From positions 93,170 to 109,032 of the forward strand of contig DPHB01000038.1 in the NCBI GenBank assembly GCA_003521845.1: 15,863 bases of DNA, written 5' to 3'. Numbering within the stretch: position 1 is the stretch's first letter; every line of letters begins with the position of its first letter. This document shows, piece after piece, positions 6,367 to 12,786 of the stretch. The DNA comes from Oceanospirillaceae bacterium (lineage in GTDB: Bacteria; Pseudomonadota; Gammaproteobacteria; Pseudomonadales; Balneatricaceae). The notes beneath the pieces are model-generated. The model saw only the letters and a list, made by a program, of their open reading frames with translations. It searched no databases and was not told the DNA's origin. A program made the position numbers and the translations under genes.

Positions 6367-7506
6367 GTGACTGTTGAGTCCCTATCATTGTCAGGCCCGA
6401 TGCCTGCATTTGGCCTAGATGCAGAAGGTAGGGTGCTGGTTTGCAACGCGGCCTGGGTGGATTTGACTAAGCAGCCAGAGGCGTATTGGTTGCATAAAAG
6501 TTGGCAGCACATACAAACATGTCAGTCTAAAATCCCTTGGTCACAGGTATTGGCCGAGCAAACACAAGGGCAGGTTGTCTACCTCCAACTGCCACATGAT
6601 AAAACCCTAACCTGTTTATTAAGCTTGTATGCTGTTGAACCACAAGGCTCGTTGTGTTTTGTGGTTTATGGCCAAAGTATGGGAAATGCTGTACATAATT
6701 ATGAGCAAGCAGCATTTAGGGCCTATGAACAGGGCTTAAATTCGGCCCAGGAAGACTTTAGTCATCGTTTGGGAAATGCTTTTACGGATGTGAATAAGCA
6801 AACCGATACAATAGCAAAGCAGGTCAAGGTTTTGCGTAGTATGGCGAAAGGTTTGGCATCGTCATCTGATTTGTTGGCGCCTCCGTTAGATGATAAACAG
6901 ATGGTAAAACTACAGTTTGTAATAAATCGAGCAAGCCAAATACTTACCACAGCGGCTAACGATGGGATAGTTGAACCACTAAAAAGTATTCGCCACCAGG
7001 TAGCGCAAGTGCAAAGCGAAGTGCGTGCTAGACCGATAAAAGAAAACCCCCACCTGGCTATGCCGAGTTTTGAACTAGGTTCCTTGCTGCAAGACAGTAT
7101 CGATTATTTGGCACACCCACAGGTAGCTATAAACGTTACTTGTGAGCCTGGGTTGCAGGTGTCTGGTGTGTCGCGTAATTTGTTGATGCAGGTGCTGTTA
7201 AATTTGCTACGCAATAGTGTGGAAGCGATGGCTACTATCGATAACGCCTCCCAAATTCATATACAAGGCGCCGACCCAGGTGAGCATAGTGGTGGTCCTA
7301 TTTGTGTTTGTATATCTGACACCGGCCCGGGTATTGAAGAAGACAAAGTACACCTACTGACGCAAGCAGGTTACTCTACCAAAGCAGAACATACTGGCAA
7401 CGGCCTACACTGGGTGGCTAACTTTATCCTATCCATTGGTGGGCAATTGCAATTTGGCCGTGACGAACAACTTGGCGGTGCTAGAGTATCTGTATATTTG
7501 CCCTAG
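6367..7506 (+). CDS. Soluble PAS-domain sensor histidine kinase, atypical H and G2 boxes
   Basis: The 379-residue protein has no membrane segment or signal peptide and should be cytosolic. Residues about 10-105 form a PAS-like domain (FGLDAEGRVLVCNAAWVDLT). The phosphoacceptor is probably His133 in EDFSHRLGNAFTDV, a variant H box in which the usual E-x-x-N/T-P is replaced by R-L-G-N. An unusually long helical stretch (140-235) leads to a HATPase_c domain with N box LLNLLRNSVEAM (Asn283), G1 box SDTGPGI (Asp318), F-box-like GYSTK and G2 box GNGLH (344-348). The GTG at 6367 is backed by GGAG at 6356-6359. The second kinase at 9042 shares the H-x-L-G-N-A and GNGLH-x-x-ANF motifs. No response regulator lies in the window. 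Histidine kinase is confident; the signal is unknown. Confidence 0.88.
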   Translation: MTVESLSLSGPMPAFGLDAEGRVLVCNAAWVDLTKQPEAYWLHKSWQHIQTCQSKIPWSQVLAEQTQGQVVYLQLPHDKTLTCLLSLYAVEPQGSLCFVVYGQSMGNAVHNYEQAAFRAYEQGLNSAQEDFSHRLGNAFTDVNKQTDTIAKQVKVLRSMAKGLASSSDLLAPPLDDKQMVKLQFVINRASQILTTAANDGIVEPLKSIRHQVAQVQSEVRARPIKENPHLAMPSFELGSLLQDSIDYLAHPQVAINVTCEPGLQVSGVSRNLLMQVLLNLLRNSVEAMATIDNASQIHIQGADPGEHSGGPICVCISDTGPGIEEDKVHLLTQAGYSTKAEHTGNGLHWVANFILSIGGQLQFGRDEQLGGARVSVYLP

Positions 7507-7603
7507 ATACGGGTTTGCCGGTAGGTTTAATGAGTAGTCAGAAACATGCATAACTGCTAAACTATTCGCCTCTTAATTTACCTTGGCTTTTTGCGATCTG
7601 TTA

Positions 7604-8143
7604 ATGCGTTTACTGTCTTTACTTGCTGCCCTGTGGGGCACCTTTGGTGTTATTGCTGTATTGGGTTTTTCTGTTATTCGCCTGAGCCAAATCGCCGTTA
7701 CTTTTTTTGATTATCCAGCAGAAATTTGGCATTGGCTAGCACTTATAGTATGGGTGCTATTTATGGCTTATAGCGAAGGCTACAAAGGTTTTCAGTTAGC
7801 ATTTGCACCGCGTGTTGCCGCACGCTTGCACTGGCTGGTAGAAAATCCTAAACCTATTTTGGTCCTCTTGGCACCAGTCTTTGCTATGGGTTTTATTTAC
7901 GCTAGTCGTAAGCGTATGCTCATCAGTTATCTTATCGTTGCCATGGTATTGGTATTTATCTTGATTGCAGAGATGTTACCTAGCCCTTGGCGTGCTATTG
8001 TGGACGCAGGCGTTGTAGTTGGTTTGTTTTGGGGCGCTACCGCTACCTTGGTATGTGCTATTAGAGTCTTGTTACTTGCTCGATCAAGTGTGGACCCAGA
8101 ACTACCTAAGCATATAAGCAACACCTCAGCGGAAGTTTCATAG
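7604..8143 (+). CDS. Polytopic inner-membrane protein of unknown function
   Basis: The protein is 179 residues from ATG 7604, or 186 from TTG 7583; neither start has a clear ribosome binding site, and the ATG leads directly into the first hydrophobic helix. Hydrophobic stretches predict four to five membrane helices, around residues 3-24, 40-56, 80-95, 105-125 and 135-160. A charged loop, AYSEGYKGFQLAFAPRVAARLHWL, follows helix 2, and EMLPSPWRAIVDAGVVVGLFWG precedes the last helix; these look like family-defining motifs. I do not recognise an assigned function. It lies 97 nt after the soluble kinase and 48 nt before the PhnD-like gene on the same strand, so it may belong to the same transcription unit. 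A membrane partner for the sensing system is possible but unproven. Confidence 0.8.
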   Translation: MRLLSLLAALWGTFGVIAVLGFSVIRLSQIAVTFFDYPAEIWHWLALIVWVLFMAYSEGYKGFQLAFAPRVAARLHWLVENPKPILVLLAPVFAMGFIYASRKRMLISYLIVAMVLVFILIAEMLPSPWRAIVDAGVVVGLFWGATATLVCAIRVLLLARSSVDPELPKHISNTSAEVS

Positions 8144-8181
8144 TTACCAATTGCTGACCCCATAGGCAATTGTTGTGGTAA
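8144..8181 (+). promoter_or_regulatory. Hairpin in the phnD-like leader, next to the ribosome binding site
   Basis: CAATTGC (8148-8154) pairs perfectly with GCAATTG (8166-8172) across an 11-nt loop. TTAC (8144-8147) can extend the stem with GTAA (8178-8181) after a 5-nt bulge. The outer right arm reaches the start of the AAAAGGA ribosome binding site (8180-8186). Such a hairpin between two co-directional genes could mask translation or protect the 3' fragment after mRNA processing. The role is inference. Confidence 0.4.
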
Positions 8182-8191
8182 AAGGATGTCA

Positions 8192-9022
8192 ATGATGTTG
8201 CCAAGAATGACCAAACTTGTATTATCTTTCCTACTTGTATTTACTTGGGCTGCTAGTGCCTATGCCGATGCCCCAAAGGAACTGTCTTTTGGTGTTGTCC
8301 CGCAGCAGGCGGCTAATAAGCTAGCTCGTAATTGGGGCCCTGTTTTTGCTCATTTATCGGCCGAGGCGGGTATCAAAATTAAGTTTGCTACGGCGCCTAA
8401 TATTCCTGAATTTGAACGTAGGCTGGCCGCCGGTGAGTATGACTTCGCTTATATGAACCCCTATCACTACACCGTGTTTGGTGACAAACCTGGTTATATT
8501 GCGTTAGCTAAGCAAGCTAATAAAGCCATTATGGGTATTTTAGTCGCCCGTAAGGACGCCGATCTTAAGCAACTAACCGACCTGAGTGGTGCGTTGGCAT
8601 TCCCAGCACCTGCGGCCTTTGCCGCGAGTATTCTAACGCGCTCTGCTTTGCATACTGATGGGGTGGCGTTTACACCACAATATGTTAAGTCCCACGACTC
8701 TGTTTACATGTCTGTGGCGAAAGGTTTATTCCCCGCTGGCGGCGGTGTGATGCGTACCTTTAACAATACCGACCCTAAAATTCGTGACCAGCTACAGATA
8801 TTTTGGCGAAGCCCAAAATATACCCCCCATGCCATTGCTGCTCATCCACGACTCTCGCAGTCAGTGATAGAAAACGTGCAAATCGCGATGCTTAAGATGG
8901 CCGATACAGCAGAGGGCAAAGAACTACTCAAAGCGATCAATTTTAAGGGCTTCGAAGCCGCCAATTATAGTGACTGGGACGATGTGCGAGCGTTGCGCAT
9001 TGACTTGTTGAAAGACCTCTAA
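8192..9022 (+). CDS. PhnD-like periplasmic solute-binding protein
   Basis: The 276-residue protein begins with a Sec signal peptide: MMLPRMTK, a hydrophobic core (LVLSFLLVFTWAA) and an A-Y-A cleavage site before DAPKE at about residue 25. The mature part is a phosphate/phosphonate-binding (PF12974, PhnD-like) domain: LSFGVVPQQAANKLARNWGP, then GEYDFAYMNPYHYTVF (81-96), AFPAPAAFAASILTRSAL and HDSVYMSVAKGLFPAGGGVMRTF (168-190). Frame-compatible ATGs exist at 8186, 8192 and 8195; AAAAGGA at 8180-8186 fits the second or third best and overlaps the first. No ABC permease or ATPase gene is adjacent, and the next gene, 19 nt on, is a membrane histidine kinase. The likely role is therefore ligand presentation to that kinase rather than uptake. 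TtrS, a tetrathionate kinase with a fused PhnD-like domain, is a precedent. The ligand is unknown. Confidence 0.9.
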   Translation: MMLPRMTKLVLSFLLVFTWAASAYADAPKELSFGVVPQQAANKLARNWGPVFAHLSAEAGIKIKFATAPNIPEFERRLAAGEYDFAYMNPYHYTVFGDKPGYIALAKQANKAIMGILVARKDADLKQLTDLSGALAFPAPAAFAASILTRSALHTDGVAFTPQYVKSHDSVYMSVAKGLFPAGGGVMRTFNNTDPKIRDQLQIFWRSPKYTPHAIAAHPRLSQSVIENVQIAMLKMADTAEGKELLKAINFKGFEAANYSDWDDVRALRIDLLKDL

Positions 9023-9041
9023 ATAAGCTGTAGCGCTGGTT

Positions 9042-10964
9042 ATGTCATTTCGCCTAAAAACCATTCTTGGTGTCGCCCTTATCGAAGCCAGTTTGTTGAT
9101 CATTCTGGTATGGAGCAGCATCAACATGATGCGCGAATCCAACGAAGCGCTACTGTTACAAAGGGCAGAAAGCACCTCGCAGCTGTTTGTTAGCATGATC
9201 AAAGATCCGGTGTTATCTTTCGATTTAGCGACCCTAGAAACCTCCGTACAAGAACTTATGACCTCCGACGGTATGGCGTATGTACAAGTATGGGGTTACG
9301 GCCAGCTACTAACTAGTGGTGGCACCTTGCCCAGCGCTACTCTACGTGGCCAATTACATGGGGATTCCGGTTACGTTGATGATAAACACTTGTTTATCAC
9401 CAAGGCCCCAATCGAAGTTGATGGCGAACCTTACGGGCGTATCGAAATTGGTTTTAACGTGGCCGATATCAAAGCACGTCTTGCCACAGCCTTATACAAC
9501 ACAAGCGCCCTCGCTCTAGCAGAGATACTGTTATCCGCTTTATTCTCGTATTTATTGGGTTCTTGGTTAGTACGTCAATTAGCCGACTTAAGAACCGCCT
9601 CCAAAGCTATCTCTGCGGGTGATTACACTGTGCAGATTCCCGTACGAGGTAAGGACGAAATTGCCCAAACCGCCAGTTTGTTTAATGAAATGTCAGCCAG
9701 TTTGCTAGCTACCACCAATGCACTACAAGAACTTAACCAATCTCTAGAACACTTGGTTGAGGAACGAACTGCAGATTTGAGCTACAGTAATCGGTCATTA
9801 GAGAATATTATTCAGGCCATGTCCGACGCCTTGATAGTGGTAGACGAAGACGGTCATATTTTGCGCTCAAATCCAGCCTTTCATCGCTTTACTGGTATAA
9901 CTGAGGCTCAGTTAAGCGACTATAGTTTGCCGAGATTGTTATCCAGTGTGGGGCGTATAAGTGCCGGGGACCTGATTGCCCATGGTGAACAAACACAACA
10001 TGAGATGCAGTTACGTACGCGCGCTAATAAGTTTATTCCAGTATTGGTTAATAGCGCGACTATCGACTCAGAGCAAACTACTCACTGGGTAATAAACATT
10101 CAAGATCTACGGGATGTAAAGCGTGCCGAAGAGTTGGAAAGGTTTCGGGCCTTCAAAGATGGTGGCGAAGAAGTGCGCATCGACGTAGCCCACAATTTGG
10201 GCAATGCACTGACTTCGATTAGTACCCAATTGCATACCATGGAACAACAGCGCGAAGCCATCAACCGCTTGCAGAGGGGGTTACACAACTATATGCAGTT
10301 GGTTGTTAAAGATATCGATCATTTGCCCAATAAAGGCTCGGCTAACCTAGAAAAATTACCCAAGGTATTGGATAAAACTACCCACTTGATGAAACACCTA
10401 GCCGAACAAGGCATGGGTAATCCAAGCCGGGTTATCGGCGAGGTAGTCGAAGATATCGCACAGTTATTTCAGGTTAGCGCTGGCCGCACAACCAAAGCCA
10501 AGTCGCTTATGGAATTTGGCCTACGTGGGCTTTGTGAAGATGTTGGACTTAGTCTTTATGCCCAGCTTCAAGCCCGCAGATGCGAGTTGACCTATACTTT
10601 TGACGAACAGGTAAGGGTAAGCATGGTTCCGCGTAATCAATTTGCTAAGGTGTGGCAATTGCTATTAGAAAATGCCATGGAGGCCATGCCTAACGGTGGC
10701 GATATAACCATAGGTGCGATAGAGGAAGCTGGCCATCTGCTTATTTCGATCACGGACCAAGGTACAGGTATGACACCAGAGGTGTTGGCGTCGGCTATAC
10801 AGCGTAATTTTTCCACTAGGGTGGGCACCCATGCCGGCAACGGCTTGCATGACACAGCAAACTTTATGCACCAGCTGGATGGCGAAGTGCTATTAGAAAA
10901 CATGCCGCACCGAGGTTTACGTGTGACCCTAAAGATCCCTCAACTTATGAATATGTCTATATGA
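9042..10964 (+). CDS. Membrane sensor histidine kinase (periplasmic sensor-HAMP-PAS-HATPase)
   Basis: The 640-residue protein has membrane helix 1 at residues 7-27, a periplasmic sensor at about 30-150 with Cache-like features (KDPVLSFDLATLETSVQELM, AYVQVWG) and helix 2 at about 153-176. A HAMP domain follows at 177-230 (ISAGDYTVQIPVRGKDEIAQ), then a coiled-coil linker (LNQSLEHLVEERTADLSYSN) and a PAS domain at about 252-360 (ALIVVDEDGHILRSNPAF). The phosphoacceptor is probably His384 in DVAHNLGNALTSI. HATPase_c carries the N box ENAMEAM (Asn544), G1 TDQGTGM (Asp572), RNFSTR and G2 box GNGLH (599-603). The gene lies 19 nt after the PhnD-like gene and overlaps the EamA gene by 4 nt, so the three are probably co-transcribed. 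It has no receiver domain, and no partner regulator is in view. Confidence 0.92.
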   Translation: MSFRLKTILGVALIEASLLIILVWSSINMMRESNEALLLQRAESTSQLFVSMIKDPVLSFDLATLETSVQELMTSDGMAYVQVWGYGQLLTSGGTLPSATLRGQLHGDSGYVDDKHLFITKAPIEVDGEPYGRIEIGFNVADIKARLATALYNTSALALAEILLSALFSYLLGSWLVRQLADLRTASKAISAGDYTVQIPVRGKDEIAQTASLFNEMSASLLATTNALQELNQSLEHLVEERTADLSYSNRSLENIIQAMSDALIVVDEDGHILRSNPAFHRFTGITEAQLSDYSLPRLLSSVGRISAGDLIAHGEQTQHEMQLRTRANKFIPVLVNSATIDSEQTTHWVINIQDLRDVKRAEELERFRAFKDGGEEVRIDVAHNLGNALTSISTQLHTMEQQREAINRLQRGLHNYMQLVVKDIDHLPNKGSANLEKLPKVLDKTTHLMKHLAEQGMGNPSRVIGEVVEDIAQLFQVSAGRTTKAKSLMEFGLRGLCEDVGLSLYAQLQARRCELTYTFDEQVRVSMVPRNQFAKVWQLLLENAMEAMPNGGDITIGAIEEAGHLLISITDQGTGMTPEVLASAIQRNFSTRVGTHAGNGLHDTANFMHQLDGEVLLENMPHRGLRVTLKIPQLMNMSI

Positions 10965-11818
10965 AAGCAATATTATGGATGCTTGGCGCTATCTTCTCGT
11001 TTTGCCTAATGGCAGTAGGCGCCCGTGAATTAAGTGGCACTTTAGATACCTTTGAAGTGTTAACCTTACGTGGCCTTATCGGCCTGATTATTGTCATGGC
11101 TATCATTTATTGGCGACGTCAGCCAGAGCTGTTTATTACTCAGCGTACGCATACCCATTTAGCGCGCAACTTCTTTCACTTTTATGGCCAAGCCAGTTGG
11201 TTCTTCGCTATGGGTATGATCCCCTTAGCCGAAGTATTTGCCATTGAATTTACCGTACCTCTATGGGTCATGTTGATTGCCGCTGTGTTTTTATCCGAGC
11301 GTATTACTTGGCGTAAATCCGCGGCCGTTGGTTTCGGTATGTTAGGGGTGGTGGCCGTAGTTAGGCCTGGTATTGAGGGTTTGTCCAGCGGCATGTTGGT
11401 GATGTTGTTCGGTGCTGTTGGGTTTGCCTTGGCGGTTATCTATAACAAGCGCTTGGTATCGACAGAACATCCGTTGACTATCGTGTTCTATATGACTCTC
11501 ATGCAATTACCTATCAGTGCCATGCTTACTGGTGGAGACTGGACTATGCCAACCACTCAGGGTTGGATATGGGTAACAATTGTCGGCGTGCTGGGTATAT
11601 CTGCTCACTATTGCGTATCTAAGGCCATGCAAACGGCCGAAGTCAGTAGCATCATGGCCATGGATTTTTTGCGTCTGCCAATGGTCGCTTTGTTAGGTAT
11701 GCTTTTGTACGGCGAGCTGTTTAATTGGTGGGTTGTACTAGGTGGCGGCCTGATGATCGTGGGTAACATGATAGGCCAAGACGTATGGCGTAAACGCCGT
11801 GAGCGTTTGGCTTCATAA
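10961..11818 (+). CDS. EamA/DMT-superfamily transporter
   Basis: The 285-residue membrane protein shows two five-helix EamA repeats. The first runs from MKAILWMLGAIFSFCLMAVGA through HFYGQASWFFAMGMIPLAEVFAIEFTVPLWVMLIAAVFLSE. The second starts near SGMLVMLFGAVGFALAVIYNKRL and ends with EVSSIMAMDFLRLPMVALLGMLLYGELFNWWVVLGGGLMIVG. The motif A-E-V-(F/S)-x-I before helices 4 and 9 is typical of drug/metabolite exporters of the RhaT/EamA type. The C-terminus is basic (WRKRRERLAS), as expected for a cytosolic tail. The start codon overlaps the kinase stop (ATGA), implying translational coupling. The substrate cannot be inferred; export of, or protection from, the compound sensed by the upstream binding protein is a testable idea. 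The gene ends 7 nt before the second palindromic repeat. Confidence 0.92.
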   Translation: MKAILWMLGAIFSFCLMAVGARELSGTLDTFEVLTLRGLIGLIIVMAIIYWRRQPELFITQRTHTHLARNFFHFYGQASWFFAMGMIPLAEVFAIEFTVPLWVMLIAAVFLSERITWRKSAAVGFGMLGVVAVVRPGIEGLSSGMLVMLFGAVGFALAVIYNKRLVSTEHPLTIVFYMTLMQLPISAMLTGGDWTMPTTQGWIWVTIVGVLGISAHYCVSKAMQTAEVSSIMAMDFLRLPMVALLGMLLYGELFNWWVVLGGGLMIVGNMIGQDVWRKRRERLAS

Positions 11819-11825
11819 ATAGTCC

Positions 11826-11961
11826 CGTCATTGCGAAAGCTCCGTCCTATCGTCATTGCGAGGAGCGTAGCGACGTGGCAACCTCTAGCAGGCGAAGTGC
11901 AAGGTTGAAGAGATTGCTTCGCTGCGCTCGCAATGACGGGGGGTTGAGGCTCGCAATGACG
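11826..11961. repeat. MITE/REP-like palindromic element, copy 2, nested
   Basis: The core at 11851-11938 is an 88-bp palindrome. Its left arm runs from CGTCATTGCGAG (11851-11862) to GGCAACCTC. Its right arm runs from GAGATTGC (11910-11917) to CTCGCAATGACG (11927-11938). It is flanked by a second, truncated pair of ends, CGTCATTGCGA (11826-11836) on the left and TCGCAATGACG (11951-11961) on the right. The pattern looks like one element nested inside the remains of another. It separates the convergent EamA transporter and methyltransferase genes, ending 9 nt before the methyltransferase stop codon. Confidence 0.85.
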
Positions 11962-11970
11962 AAGAATGTA

Positions 11971-12783
11971 CTAAGATAAACGCGTTAGTAGCGCGCTACG
12001 TACTTCAATAAACCCATTGGCCAGGTTGTAGGCTACGTTGGCGCTCATGGTGCCAGCTTGTTTACCTAGGGCTAGGCCTGCATGTAGTGGGTTGCGCATC
12101 GGCGTCATATTTGACCCTTGTGCGCCACTTATCTTTGCGCGGGCGGCATTAATCCAAGCTAGGCTTTGTGCGGTTTTATCTTCTTGCCTAGTCAAAATCC
12201 ACCCCATATCAGTACACATGTTTGCAAATTGATCCCATGTTTGTAGGTGGCTATGAGCTGCTTCTTGGGCCCAGGGCGTTGGATAGGTGACTTGGGATGC
12301 TTGTTTATCTGGACTGAGATAGACTTCATGCAATAGCAGGCTGCCACCAGGCTGCAAAAGGTCATAGGCACCTTGCAGTAAACTAGGTTTGTCGGCAATG
12401 GGCATCATGGCATGTTGACTGATGATAAAGTCAAAGCTTTGCTCTGCAAAGGGTAGAGCCAGGCTATCGGCTACCACATAGGTGCAATTGGGGCTGTTTG
12501 ATAGAGCCTGATCTAATAATTGTGCAGCGGCAATATAATCAGCGTCAAGGTCACTGGCGGTCATTTGGCAGCCATGCTCAAGCGCTAATAATCGTGCACA
12601 ACCCCCAAGTCCTGCCCCCATATCCAAGCCTTTTTGGGCAGCTATAGGTAGCCAATCAAGCAGTTTTTTGGTGGCCTTTAATCCACCAATGTGCAATTGA
12701 TCAATGCCAGCGAAGTCCTTGCTGTGCCAGCCACCTTGGGGCGGCTGAGCAAGAATTTCTGGCAGTTTTTGTAATAAGGGCAT
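11971..12783 (-). CDS. Class I SAM-dependent methyltransferase
   Basis: The 270-residue protein has a Methyltransf_11-type Rossmann domain. SAM motif I is GLDMGAGLGG (52-61), the acidic residue ending strand 2 is in ASDLDADYI (near Asp79), motif II contains VVADSLALPFAEQSFDFI (about 103-120), and LLQPGGSLLLHEVYLSP is motif III. Residues 25-45 (AGIDQLHIGGLKATKKLLDWL) resemble the N-terminal segment of UbiE- and glycine/sarcosine-methyltransferase-like enzymes, but no substrate can be assigned. The ATG at 12783 lies only 3 nt after the stop of acetoacetyl-CoA synthetase, with no independent promoter space, so translation is probably coupled. It is the last gene of the minus-strand unit and converges on the EamA gene. 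Its role beside acetoacetate metabolism is unexplained. Confidence 0.9.
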   Translation of the reverse strand: MPLLQKLPEILAQPPQGGWHSKDFAGIDQLHIGGLKATKKLLDWLPIAAQKGLDMGAGLGGCARLLALEHGCQMTASDLDADYIAAAQLLDQALSNSPNCTYVVADSLALPFAEQSFDFIISQHAMMPIADKPSLLQGAYDLLQPGGSLLLHEVYLSPDKQASQVTYPTPWAQEAAHSHLQTWDQFANMCTDMGWILTRQEDKTAQSLAWINAARAKISGAQGSNMTPMRNPLHAGLALGKQAGTMSANVAYNLANGFIEVRSALLTRLS

Positions 12784-12786
12784 GAA

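Noticed and set aside
6267..6512. N-terminal extension of the DUF1289 protein, since the frame stays open to 6512.
   Set aside because: It would overlap the kinase gene start, and the added residues have no family resemblance; ATG 6266 gives the normal compact protein.
4131..9022. A phosphonate-utilisation locus, because both PhnA-like and PhnD-like proteins occur.
   Set aside because: They are 3.7 kb apart, with no C-P lyase, phnC/phnE or other phosphonate genes. YjdM/PhnA has no proven phosphonate role, and the PhnD fold binds many ligands.
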